A DNA stretch of 64,000 nt, taken from Rhizobium mesosinicum (lineage in GTDB: Bacteria; Pseudomonadota; Alphaproteobacteria; Rhizobiales; Rhizobiaceae). The DNA is taken from positions 1 to 64,000 of the forward strand of contig NZ_JAEUAK010000015.1 of NCBI RefSeq assembly GCF_019511345.1. The letters run 5' to 3'. Positions within the stretch are counted from its first letter, which is position 1. Each line of letters begins with the position of its first letter. Position numbers and translations under genes: made by a program. Under the pieces are notes generated by a model, which saw nothing but the letters and a program-made list of their open reading frames with translations, was not told the origin of the DNA and searched no databases. Positions 34,452-42,519 of this stretch are shown here, piece by piece.

Positions 34452-35096
34452 ATGATGAGCGTGTTTCGCAAGATGATGCCGCGGGAGGACCGCTTCTTCG
34501 AGATGTTCTGCAGGCATGCGAAAACCGTCGTGGCGGCAGCCGAAGCGATGGAGAAGCTCCTGAAAGGCGAGGCGGTTCAGGAGAATTGCGACCGCATCAT
34601 CGCTCTGGAGGACGAGGCCGACGAAATCACTCGCGAAGTGATGCTCGCCATCCGCCGCAGCTTCATCACGCCCTTCGATCGTGGCGACATCAAGGATCTG
34701 ATCCAGTCCATGGACGATGCGATTGATATGATGCACAAGACAGTGAAGATCATACGCCTTTTCGAGCAATCGAGCTTCGATCCGCTGATGCGGGAACTTG
34801 GCGGCGAGATCGTCAAGGCTGCCGGCCTGATGCAGCAGGCGATCGGATTGCTCGACAGGATCGGCGCCAATGCCCACCAGCTTTCGTCGATCGCCGAGGA
34901 GATCACGCGGGTCGAGGGCCGTTCCGACGAGCTGCATGACGAGGGGCTGAAGGACCTCTATCGCCGGCATGGCGCCAGCGGCGATGCCATGGCCTATATG
35001 ATCGGCAGCGAGATCTACTCCAACCTGGAAAAGATCGTCGACCGGTTCGAGGACGTGGCCAATGAAATCAGCGGCGTCGTCATCGAGAACGTCTGA
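34452..35096 (+). CDS. DUF47 PhoU-like phosphate transport accessory protein
   Basis: A 214-residue all-helical DUF47 (PhoU_div) protein, cytosolic. Marks are MMPREDRFFEMFCRHAKTVV, IIALEDEADEITREVMLAIR, and FITPFDRGDIKDLIQSMDDA with the conserved metal-binding acids and DDAIDMM pattern. Such proteins accompany Pit transporters and modulate them. It overlaps pit by one base (TGATG) and has a PhoB box upstream. The equivalent S. meliloti gene is orfA of orfA-pit. GGGAAGGA precedes the ATG at 34452. Confidence 0.92.
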   Translation: MMSVFRKMMPREDRFFEMFCRHAKTVVAAAEAMEKLLKGEAVQENCDRIIALEDEADEITREVMLAIRRSFITPFDRGDIKDLIQSMDDAIDMMHKTVKIIRLFEQSSFDPLMRELGGEIVKAAGLMQQAIGLLDRIGANAHQLSSIAEEITRVEGRSDELHDEGLKDLYRRHGASGDAMAYMIGSEIYSNLEKIVDRFEDVANEISGVVIENV

Positions 35097-36100
35097 TGGA
35101 AGCCACGCTCTCCCTACCGCTGCTGATCGGGCTCATCGGCGTCGCGCTGTTCTTCGATTTCCTCAATGGGCTGCATGACGCGGCGAATTCGATTGCGACG
35201 ATCGTTTCCACGCGGGTTCTCAGGCCGCATTATGCCGTCGGCTGGGCGGCCTTCTTCAATTTCATCGCCTTCCTGTTTTTCGGCCTGCATGTCGCCGAAA
35301 CGCTTGGCACCGGCATCATCGATCCCTCAATCGTCTCGCCGCAGGTGATATTTGCGGCGCTGATGGGGGCGATCGTCTGGAACATCGTCACCTGGCTGTT
35401 CGGCATTCCCTCTTCGTCGTCGCATGCGCTGGTCGGCGGACTGGTCGGGGCCGGACTTGCGAAGGTCGGCTTCAGCTCCATCGTCTGGAGCGGCCTCTTG
35501 AAGACGGTCGGCGCGATCGTCATGTCGCCGGCGATCGGCTTCCTGCTGGCGCTGTTTTTCGTGCTCGTCGTCTCCTGGATGTTCGTGCGCCAGACACCGT
35601 TTGCCGTCGACCGCACCTTCCGCTTCATGCAATTCGTCTCCGCCTCGCTCTATTCGCTCGGCCATGGTGGCAACGATGCGCAGAAGACGATGGGCATCAT
35701 CGCCGTGCTTCTTTTCAGCCAGGGTCATCTCGGCGGAAGCTTTCATGTGCCGCTCTGGGTAGTCATCTCCTGCCAGTCGGCCATGGCGCTCGGCACGCTC
35801 TTCGGCGGCTGGCGGATCGTCCACACGATGGGCTCGAAGATCACCCGGCTCAACCCGATGCAGGGTTTCTGCGCAGAGACCGGCGGAGCGCTGACGCTGT
35901 TCGGTGCGACGTGGCTCGGCATTCCCGTCTCGACGACGCATACGATCACCGGCGCGATCATCGGCGTCGGCGCGGCGCGGCGTCTGTCGGCCGTGCGGTG
36001 GGGCATTGCCGGCAATATCGTCATCGCCTGGGTCATCACGATGCCGGCTGCTGCCGCGATCGCCGCCGCCTGCTATGGGATTGCAAGCCTGTTTAACTGA
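35096..36100 (+). CDS. pit: Low-affinity inorganic phosphate transporter Pit
   Basis: A 334-residue membrane protein of the PiT family. It holds two inverted signature halves: FDFLNGLHDAANSIATIVST (residues 20-39) and SLGHGGNDAQKTMGIIAVLL (residues 183-202), which form the Pi/cation site. Around ten helices are seen. It brings in phosphate, probably as a metal-phosphate/proton symport, when phosphate is plentiful. Co-translated with the DUF47 gene and probably under PhoB repression through the box at 34393-34410. Confidence 0.94.
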   Translation: MEATLSLPLLIGLIGVALFFDFLNGLHDAANSIATIVSTRVLRPHYAVGWAAFFNFIAFLFFGLHVAETLGTGIIDPSIVSPQVIFAALMGAIVWNIVTWLFGIPSSSSHALVGGLVGAGLAKVGFSSIVWSGLLKTVGAIVMSPAIGFLLALFFVLVVSWMFVRQTPFAVDRTFRFMQFVSASLYSLGHGGNDAQKTMGIIAVLLFSQGHLGGSFHVPLWVVISCQSAMALGTLFGGWRIVHTMGSKITRLNPMQGFCAETGGALTLFGATWLGIPVSTTHTITGAIIGVGAARRLSAVRWGIAGNIVIAWVITMPAAAAIAAACYGIASLFN

Positions 36101-36208
36101 GCGCTGGGTTCGCTTATGCATCGGATACCCTAATTTTAGGAATCGCTATTTTCGATCCGATGTTGCGCTCTATTCTTCATACAAGGAGAAGGAGACAACG
36201 AGCGGACT

Positions 36209-36768
36209 ATGCATCCATCCAGTCATTTATCTGAATTGAATGAGAAAACCCCCGCAAAGGCAGGCCGCCGCTCGGTTGACCAGAGCGGCGCCATCTGCTG
36301 CCGCGTCGAGAGGGCGGAAGGCTGAGCGTTCTGCTCATCACCAGCCGAGATACAGGACGATGGGTGATCCCGAAGGGTTATCCGGAGCGGAGGGAAAAGC
36401 CCTATCGCTGTGCTCAGCGCGAGGCGTTCGAAGAAGCCGGGATCATCGGCAAGGTGAGGAAGAAGCCGCTCGGCTATTGCACCTACCTGAAAGATCATGA
36501 GACGCCGTTGACGGTTTCGATCCATCTCTTGCGGCTGGCGAGCGAGGCAACCCAATTCCGCGAATATGCCCAGAGGCAGAAGATCTGGATTTCGCCGGCA
36601 GAAGCAGCCCTGCTTGTCGAGGAGCCTGAGCTGCAGGCGCTCTTCCGCTCCATCGATGCCGGCAATCCCCTGACATCGCAGGACCGGCTGAAGCCGCGAC
36701 GGATCACCGGGCGGAGGCCGATGCATGAGGCGGCGGTGTCGCTCGCCATGTCGCCAGTCTCGCGGTGA
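36209..36768 (+). pseudogene. NUDIX hydrolase with frameshift
   Basis: The first frame (ATG 36209, about 38 codons) ends at TGA 36323-36325 after RSVDQSGAICCRVERAEG, the normal first strand of this NUDIX subfamily. The second frame resumes exactly there as LSVLLITSRDTGRWVIPKGY and carries a perfect Nudix box (G-x5-E-x7-REAFEEAGI) to the stop at 36768. One base is missing near 36320-36322. The downstream frame has a GTG at 36364, but a product from there would lack the core strands. It is a paralogue of the NUDIX gene at 33785-34357. Pseudogene or sequencing error are both possible. Confidence 0.75.
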
Positions 36769-36858
36769 CTGCCGTCAGCTGCCGCGGAATGCATTCACGG
36801 ATGTGGGATGCACCTCTGGAGCGACGGAGGCCCAGCAACGGGCCTTCGCACTATAGAC

Positions 36859-37509
36859 CTATCTGGGGCTGCCGGTCGCCAAGGGTCCCCAGGAGAGCTC
36901 GCGATCGGCGATAGCAGCAAGATCTATCATCACGTCGATGCCAGTGCTGATGCCCCGCCGCAGGATATCGGCGCGATCCGGATTCGTCCGGAGCAGGCCG
37001 TTCTCGCGGAGCGTCCGAAGCCGCGTGCGCGAAAGCTTCAGCTCTGATGCCAGCAGACGGTCGAGGCGTATGCGAGCAGGCAACGGCGCCACCAGTTCGA
37101 TCTCCAGCCGCGTCCAGCCTGCCGTCTCTCGCAGCACTTCCCTGAGAATGTCGAATTCCGGGAATTCATCGATGCGCTGCGATTTGCGCCTCAATGCATC
37201 CAAATTGAAGCTCTCCGCCCGGATCCATTCAGGATCGTTGGATTGCAGCGCTTCCAGAATGGCCGGATCAATGTCGCGGACATTCTTGCGCTCGAAGAGC
37301 GGCCGGTTCCACGTCTTGTCGCAGGTGAGGCATTTGTAGATGAGCCAGGCATCCAGCTTGCGGCCGTTGGCATTCAGCCTGATCTTGTCACTGGATTGAA
37401 AGGCCCTCATTCCGCCGCATCCACTGCAAGAAATCCAGGGCTGGGGGGCGGCTTTCGGCGTCACGGTCCATCGGACCCGCAGGGTATCGCACAGCAGGGT
37501 ATCGCACAT
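36859..37509 (-). CDS. DUF1062 domain protein
   Basis: A 216-residue DUF1062 (PF06353) protein. Features: LRVRWTVTPKAAPQPWISC (residues 9-27), two zinc-like cysteine pairs CSGC (residue 27) and CLTC (around 55), and the conserved ESFNLDALRRKSQRIDEF. The family is small and uncharacterised; the paired CxxC motifs suggest a zinc ribbon at the N-terminus. The first codons carry a perfect 15-base tandem duplication (37479-37508), so the product starts MCDTLLCDTLRV instead of a single MCDTLRV. The reading frame is preserved. The frame is open to 37677, but that part lacks coding character. Confidence 0.82.
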   Translation of the reverse strand: MCDTLLCDTLRVRWTVTPKAAPQPWISCSGCGGMRAFQSSDKIRLNANGRKLDAWLIYKCLTCDKTWNRPLFERKNVRDIDPAILEALQSNDPEWIRAESFNLDALRRKSQRIDEFPEFDILREVLRETAGWTRLEIELVAPLPARIRLDRLLASELKLSRTRLRTLRENGLLRTNPDRADILRRGISTGIDVMIDLAAIADRELSWGPLATGSPR

Positions 37510-37987
37510 AAGTCTTGGTCTTCCATTCGGAAGTTCACCAAGATGGCGCGAGAGAAATGCCTTGAGGGCGCGGCGTGGCGATGCTTTGAGGTGGTTGAAG
37601 AGCAGAGACAGCGGAGCTGCACTGGCACATTGAGAACAATGCCAAACCGGTCTCTTGCCGCCACCCGATGAACACATTCATACGCCGGCAGCGTCGCCGC
37701 CAGGTCGTACGGGTGAAACTGGATTGAGACCGGTTCTTACTTAGGCAAAGTCAACCTCGATGCGCCATGCTCTTCGGGAGCAGGGATAGCAAATATGCTC
37801 GTCGAACGGGAGACTTATGATGCGTTGCGGGGGTGAAGGCTGCCAACTTGCGGCATTTCTGCAACTCTTCGCCGTAGCTAGACCAAAATTCCCGCGTCAT
37901 CGCGGTCCGGACCGGGCCGCGTCCGGAAACATCAACGGCCGCTGCAGAGGGTCGGCGCGCAACCGGCGCCGGCCCCCGCTTTACGTT
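37510..37987. other. Gene-free region between convergently unrelated minus-strand genes
   Basis: These 478 bases separate the DUF1062 gene from the DnaB-like ATPase gene, both on the minus strand. Open frames cross it on both strands, but they show no family resemblance and their amino acid composition is that of out-of-frame GC-rich DNA. I see no repeat or clear terminator. A decayed gene is possible but not demonstrable. Confidence 0.4.
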
Positions 37988-38692
37988 TCACGCGACGTGC
38001 TGCAGCCGGAGTTCGCGATTGTGCAGGAAGCAGGCCTTGGTGAAGAGCCCGAGATCAAGCTGGTTCGGCAGGCGCACATCGCGCAGATCGGGCAGGTTCT
38101 TGCCTCCGGTCTCGAAGGACCGGTCTATCTGCGAGATGAAGGCGAGCACCGTGCCGGTGTTCCGTGCGAAGGTACGAAGGGCCGAAACCTGTTCGGGAAG
38201 GCCGGGCTTGCTGCGCTGCTGGTCGAGGATCTGCAAATAGTCGATCACAGCGACCGTTCCCTTGGGCGCGTCCGCGAGATGGCGGATGATGTAGTCGGCG
38301 CTGATCTCGTCCGAGGTGACGATCTCAATCCTGTCGCCGAGCGCTTCGCCTTCCGGCAGGGCATGGATGCGCTTCACCGTCTGCTCTTTCGTATATTCGA
38401 GCGTGAAGAACGTCGCGCTCCGCGCCTCCCTGACGGCATCGAGCAGGAGCTGCAGGCCGAGAAGGGTCTTGCCGTGGCCAGGGCGGGCGGCGATCAGCAG
38501 CAGTTCGCCGTCTGATAGTTGCGACAGCATGGATGGCGCCGACATGTCATGCCGCGAGGAAAGCAGGCTCCAGGCGGAAAAACCTTCCTCCTGCGCGATA
38601 CGGTCCAGCGCCTGATGAAGCGGGATCGTATCGGTGCGCGCCAGCAGTTTCGCCCGACGCTTCAGCTGATAAATGGGTTGAGACAATTTCAT
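37988..38692 (-). CDS. Stand-alone DnaB-like RecA-fold ATPase
   Basis: A 234-residue protein corresponding to the C-terminal RecA-like motor domain of replicative helicase DnaB without its N-terminal or linker domains. Walker A is IAARPGHGKTLLGLQLLLDA (residues 68-87), the catalytic Glu lies in FFTLEYTKEQ, Walker B is GTVAVIDYLQIL, and a sensor-like SALRTFARNTGTVLAFISQI follows. The first 45 residues are a short helical lead-in. GGAGGTTTGA before the ATG makes the start certain. With no hexamerisation collar and no partner gene, it may be a single-domain ATPase working on single-stranded DNA. Such genes occur across Rhizobiales without known role. Confidence 0.78.
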   Translation of the reverse strand: MKLSQPIYQLKRRAKLLARTDTIPLHQALDRIAQEEGFSAWSLLSSRHDMSAPSMLSQLSDGELLLIAARPGHGKTLLGLQLLLDAVREARSATFFTLEYTKEQTVKRIHALPEGEALGDRIEIVTSDEISADYIIRHLADAPKGTVAVIDYLQILDQQRSKPGLPEQVSALRTFARNTGTVLAFISQIDRSFETGGKNLPDLRDVRLPNQLDLGLFTKACFLHNRELRLQHVA

Positions 38693-38895
38693 TCAAACCT
38701 CCATTGCGAGCCGGAAACGCAACCCCTCCTTATGCGGCGCTCGAACAGATGGTTCGGTCGTGGATGTACCCTGCATGGACGATGCTTCCCGGCTGGAGGG
38801 AGGAGGCTTGGGTCGGGCCTTATCCAAGAGGTAGCGGGCGTTGCGATTCGCGACAAGCGGGAATGGTGGGGGCCTGTCGTGCTTCGAACTGAGCA

Positions 38896-39111
38896 TCAAT
38901 CCGTCGCATCTGCGATATCCTCCTGAATGAACCTGATCAGCATCAGGCTCGCGCACTGGCTGAGCAGACGGTCACGCTCGTCGGCAAGATCGTTCTCGAA
39001 GCGCCGGCAGAGCCGCTCATAGCTCTGCCGAAACGGTGAGTTGGGCAGGTATCTCGCCTCCAGGCGCAGCCGCGTTTCCTGCAATTCCCTCAGATCTGGC
39101 ATTGTTTGCAT
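38896..39111 (-). CDS. Small hypothetical helical protein
   Basis: A 71-residue soluble protein, MQTMPDLRELQETRLRLEAR and on, predicted to be two charged helices (YERLCRRFENDLADERDRLL and CASLMLIRFIQEDIADAT). GAGGACG upstream serves as ribosome binding site. Composition and helix pattern argue for a real gene; no family recognised. It is divergent from the NIPSNAP-like gene that begins about 50 bases away. Confidence 0.6.
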   Translation of the reverse strand: MQTMPDLRELQETRLRLEARYLPNSPFRQSYERLCRRFENDLADERDRLLSQCASLMLIRFIQEDIADATD

Positions 39112-39158
39112 GGCCGGCGTCCTCTGATGAGCTATATGCTGACATGGGAGGAATTTCC

Positions 39159-39530
39159 TTGAAGTCGATCATGCCAGTCACATGCGAGGTGCGCTACCGC
39201 CTCGATCCGAAGAAACGTGCAGAATTCGAAGCCTATGCCGAGGTCTGGATGCAACTGATCGAGCGCTATGGCGGAACGCATCACGGATATTTCATGCCGC
39301 GCGAAAAGCCCGACGGTGCAGGCTTGAGCTTTCCCGGCGCCGGCGCGGATGGGGCAGGCAATATTGCAATCGCTCTCTTCACTTTCCCGGATGAGGAGAC
39401 CTATCTCGGCTACCGCGCCAATGTTGCCGCTGATCCCGACAGTATCGCAGCCAACGCGCGCTTCGGGGCCGACCCGCCGTTCAAGAGTTACGAGCGCCTG
39501 TTCCTGCGGCCGCTGCCGCGCAGCAAATAG
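39159..39530 (+). CDS. NIPSNAP family protein
   Basis: A 123-residue alpha/beta-barrel protein of the NIPSNAP type: EVRYRLDPKKRAEFEAYAEV (residues 9-28), the helix WMQLIERYGGTHHGYF, and NIAIALFTFPDEETYLGYRA near residue 75. Such proteins form dimeric ferredoxin-like barrels, and no single activity is established. The start is uncertain: GGGAGGA is placed for a TTG at 39159 (spacing about eight), while the ATG at 39171 would be 20 bases away. Product size barely changes. Confidence 0.8.
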   Translation: MKSIMPVTCEVRYRLDPKKRAEFEAYAEVWMQLIERYGGTHHGYFMPREKPDGAGLSFPGAGADGAGNIAIALFTFPDEETYLGYRANVAADPDSIAANARFGADPPFKSYERLFLRPLPRSK

Positions 39531-39652
39531 TGCATGGAGAATACCTGCCGGCTGAAAGAGATCGTCTGCACTCCCCGACAGCAAACAGACAGGTTAGTCG
39601 CGCTACCCGATTGTCGTCGCCCGCTAGGGGCCACAGCAAAAAGGGTAAAATC

Positions 39653-39919
39653 ATGAAGCTGAAACTGATCGCCACTCTTACCATCCTGTCGCTCTCGCCG
39701 GCCTTGGCGCTCGCGAGCCCAAGCTGCACGAAGGAGCCGAAGTCCAAGTGGATGTCCGAGGAGGCCATGAAGGCGAAGATCGAGGCCATGGGCTACAAGG
39801 TCAAGACCTTCGAGGTCACCGGCAATTGCTACGAGATCTACGGCAAGGACAAGAACGGCGAGCGCGCCGAAGTCTATTTCAATCCGGTCTCCGGCGAGAT
39901 CGTCCAGAAGGGCGATTGA
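39653..39919 (+). CDS. Periplasmic PepSY domain protein
   Basis: An 88-residue exported protein. The signal peptide is MKLKLIATLTILSLSPALAL, then the mature PepSY domain with MSEEAMKAKIEAMGYKVKTF (residues 35-54), the strand CYEIYGKDKNGERAEVYF, and the ending PVSGEIVQKGD. PepSY domains occur with membrane reductases and may modulate them. It is the first gene of a four-gene operon with cytochrome b561, a response regulator and a sensor kinase, beginning four bases before the next start. Confidence 0.85.
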   Translation: MKLKLIATLTILSLSPALALASPSCTKEPKSKWMSEEAMKAKIEAMGYKVKTFEVTGNCYEIYGKDKNGERAEVYFNPVSGEIVQKGD

Positions 39920-39922
39920 GCG

Positions 39923-40495
39923 ATGAGCGCCATCTCATTGAAGAAGAAGGAGGAGGGCCAGGAGCCCTCCGACGCCGTCGAGGAAACGGTCAAGGTGTGG
40001 GACCCGGTCGTCAGGCTGTTTCACTGGACGATCGTAGCGGCCTGCACGCTCAATCTCTTCATTCTCGAAGAGGGCAAATACTGGCACCGCATCACGGGTT
40101 ATGTCGTTGCTGCAGCAATTGTCATTCGTGTCCTCTGGGGTTTCGTCGGTACAAGACATGCTCGCTTTTCCGATTTCCTGCCGACGCCGCGCAGGGTGAT
40201 GGAGCAGATCCTAGATATGATCGACGGCAACGAGAGACGCTATCTTGGCCACAATCCGCTGGCATCGGTTATGATGCTTCTGCTGATGGCACTCCTGGCG
40301 GCAACGGCGCTGACCGGCTGGATGACGACGCTCGATGCCTTCTGGGGCGAAAAGTGGCTGGAGAAACTCCACGGCACAATCGCAAACGGCATCATGGTGC
40401 TTGCCTTCGTTCATGCGGGTGCGGCCATCGTCGAAAGCTGGAGGCACAGGGAAAATCTCGTCTGGTCGATGGTCACGGGTCGAAAGAAGGCATGA
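39923..40495 (+). CDS. Cytochrome b561 / b/b6 domain protein
   Basis: A 190-residue membrane cytochrome with four helices. Candidate heme ligands are the His of VRLFHWTIVAACTLNLF (residues 30-46), KYWHRITGYVVAAAIVIRVL (residue 54), and two late His in EKLHGTIANGIMVLAFVHAG. The arrangement is that of Ni/Fe-hydrogenase-type or b561-like cytochromes, which pass electrons across the membrane. It shares an operon with PepSY and a two-component system, overlapping the regulator gene by four bases (ATGA). A role in periplasmic reduction, for example of metals or peroxide, is inferred from context only. Confidence 0.88.
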   Translation: MSAISLKKKEEGQEPSDAVEETVKVWDPVVRLFHWTIVAACTLNLFILEEGKYWHRITGYVVAAAIVIRVLWGFVGTRHARFSDFLPTPRRVMEQILDMIDGNERRYLGHNPLASVMMLLLMALLAATALTGWMTTLDAFWGEKWLEKLHGTIANGIMVLAFVHAGAAIVESWRHRENLVWSMVTGRKKA

Positions 40496-41169
40496 GGATA
40501 CTGCTCATCGAGGATAGTTCCCGGCTTCGCGAGCTGGTTTGCGAAGCCATCCGCGATGCCGGCTGGAAGATCGATGCCTTTGCCCTTGCGCAGGAGGGGC
40601 GGGCAGCCCTCGACGGAACCGATTACGATCTGCTGCTTCTCGATCTCGGTCTGCCCGATGAGGACGGAATCGCGTTCCTGAAGTCGCTCAGGGCCGCAAA
40701 GGTTCAGATTCCGGTTCTGGTGCTGACCGCGCGCGGCGCGATCGACGAACGCATCGCCGGGCTCGATGCCGGCGCGGACGACTATCTCGTAAAGCCCTTT
40801 CACAACGGTGAGCTGATCGCCCGCATCCGCGCCCTGACGCGGCGCGCGCCGGCAACCGTCATGCCCGTCCTGGAATTCGCCGCTCTCCAATATGACGTCG
40901 CCTCGCGCCGGGTGGTCTGTGCGGGTACCGAGATTGCGCTTGCGCCCTCCGAGAAAGGGCTGCTCGAACTTCTGATGCGCAATGGCGGCCAGGTTGTGCC
41001 CAAGCCGAAGATCGAGCATGCCTTCTCGGAATTCGGCGACGAGCGCAGCAGCAATGCCGTCGAGCTTGCCATTTCGAGGCTGCGCAAGAAACTCGAAGGA
41101 CATCCGACCAAGGCGCTGATCGAGACCGTCAGGGGCGTCGGCTACATGATGCGGGAGGCGCGCGCGTGA
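40492..41169 (+). CDS. OmpR/PhoB-type response regulator
   Basis: A 225-residue regulator. The receiver (residues 1-115) has acidic pocket IEDS, phospho-acceptor Asp in LLLLDLGLPDEDG (residue 51), Thr in LVLTARG and Lys in VKPF. The C-terminal winged helix (128-223) contains SNAVELAISRLRKKLEGHPT and IETVRGVGYMM. It overlaps cytochrome b561 (ATGA) and the kinase gene (GTGA), so the set is translated together. It is expected to regulate its own operon under the control of the adjacent kinase. Confidence 0.93.
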   Translation: MRILLIEDSSRLRELVCEAIRDAGWKIDAFALAQEGRAALDGTDYDLLLLDLGLPDEDGIAFLKSLRAAKVQIPVLVLTARGAIDERIAGLDAGADDYLVKPFHNGELIARIRALTRRAPATVMPVLEFAALQYDVASRRVVCAGTEIALAPSEKGLLELLMRNGGQVVPKPKIEHAFSEFGDERSSNAVELAISRLRKKLEGHPTKALIETVRGVGYMMREARA

Positions 41170-42485
41170 GCAAGCGGTCGCCGACACTGGGCGCGATCCT
41201 GGCGCGGCGGATCGCCTTCTTCGCGGTGCTGGCCATGGTGGTGCAGCTCGCCGTGATCTTTTCCGACTATTACTGGAACGTCGGGGAGCTTTCGCGCCTC
41301 TTCGTCGAGCAGGAGACCGAGCGGCTCGCCTCCGGTATTGCAGTGGAGAATGGCACCGTCCACTACCGGCTTCCCGAAAGTGTCGAGGGGCGCTACGACC
41401 AGTCGCAGACCGGCTATGTCGCCCGCATCCGTGAGGCTGATGGTGCGCTGGTTTTTCAATCCTGCGACGCTGCCTGTGAAAGCCGCTTCCTGCCGCCTGA
41501 TGTGAACCCGCCGGATTTCTGGCTACGGTCGCTGGAAGCTGGCAAACCGCTGACGCTGGTGGGCGGGCGTGCATTCACCGTCGGCGAGCGGCGCTTCGTC
41601 GTCGATGTCGCCACGATGGGCGATCCGCAGGATGTCGTATCGGATGTCCTTTGGAACGAGGTGATCGAACACATGATCGTGCCGATGAGTATTCTGCTGG
41701 TGCTCGTCCTTGGCGCCACCCTGCTTTCGGTGCGCCAAGCGCTAAAGCCGGTACGGATCGCGGCGGAAGCGGCCGAACGGATCGACCCGATGGATTCCCG
41801 CTCGCACCTGCAATTCCAGGAGATGCCGCGCGAGATCGCCCATCTTGCAGAGGCCGTCAACCGGGCGTTCGAGCGCGTCGGCGCGCTGATGAAATCCCAG
41901 AAGATCCTGACATCAGGCATCGCGCACGAGGTGCGCACGCCGCTTGCGGCGATCAAGCTGGAGCTTGGCCATATCGACCATCCGCGGGCGCGCAAGGCTG
42001 AGGCGGATCTCGACGATCTCGTGCGCTTCGTCAGCCAGATCACCGCGCTCGCACGGCTCGATACGTTCGATCACGGCATGTTCGAGGAGGTCGATCTCGT
42101 TACGCTTTCTTCCAGCGTGGTGGAACAACTGGCGCCCTGGGTCTATGAAAACGATCACTCTCTGGAATTTTCGGCGCAGGTGGACGCCGCCTTCGTGCAA
42201 GGTGTGCCGGCCTTGCTGAAGGATGCCGTGCGCAACCTCATCGACAATGCCGTTCGCCACACGCCCGCACAAACCGATATCGTCGTGCGCGTGAGCCGCA
42301 ATCTGATCCGGGTCGAGGACCGGCATCCCGCCGGTAGCCGGCAAGGCGTCAATATCGCTGCCCATGCCGACGGTTTCGGGATCGGCCTTGATATCGTGAA
42401 GCGCATCGCCGCGATCCACCGGGGTTCACTTCGTCGCTCTTCCGGCAGGCAGGGCCATGTCTTCGATCTGGAGATCGGCCGCTAG
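41166..42485 (+). CDS. Sensor histidine kinase with atypical ATP-lid region
   Basis: A 439-residue membrane kinase. Helices at residues 14-34 and about 165-190 flank a periplasmic sensor region with two cysteines (QSCDAACES). HAMP follows. The H box SGIAHEVRTPLAAIKLELGH (about 246-265) and N box DAVRNLIDNAVRHT are normal. The G1 box expected as DxGxG reads EDRHPAGSRQGVN, and the F box is missing; only GFGIGLDIVKRI (G2) remains. The catalytic domain may be weakened or specialised. Paired with the regulator at 40492-41169 by a GTGA overlap. Confidence 0.9.
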   Translation: MSKRSPTLGAILARRIAFFAVLAMVVQLAVIFSDYYWNVGELSRLFVEQETERLASGIAVENGTVHYRLPESVEGRYDQSQTGYVARIREADGALVFQSCDAACESRFLPPDVNPPDFWLRSLEAGKPLTLVGGRAFTVGERRFVVDVATMGDPQDVVSDVLWNEVIEHMIVPMSILLVLVLGATLLSVRQALKPVRIAAEAAERIDPMDSRSHLQFQEMPREIAHLAEAVNRAFERVGALMKSQKILTSGIAHEVRTPLAAIKLELGHIDHPRARKAEADLDDLVRFVSQITALARLDTFDHGMFEEVDLVTLSSSVVEQLAPWVYENDHSLEFSAQVDAAFVQGVPALLKDAVRNLIDNAVRHTPAQTDIVVRVSRNLIRVEDRHPAGSRQGVNIAAHADGFGIGLDIVKRIAAIHRGSLRRSSGRQGHVFDLEIGR

Positions 42486-42519
42486 CCGAGCTGTTTTTGG
42501 AAATCGTCAGGAGACACCA

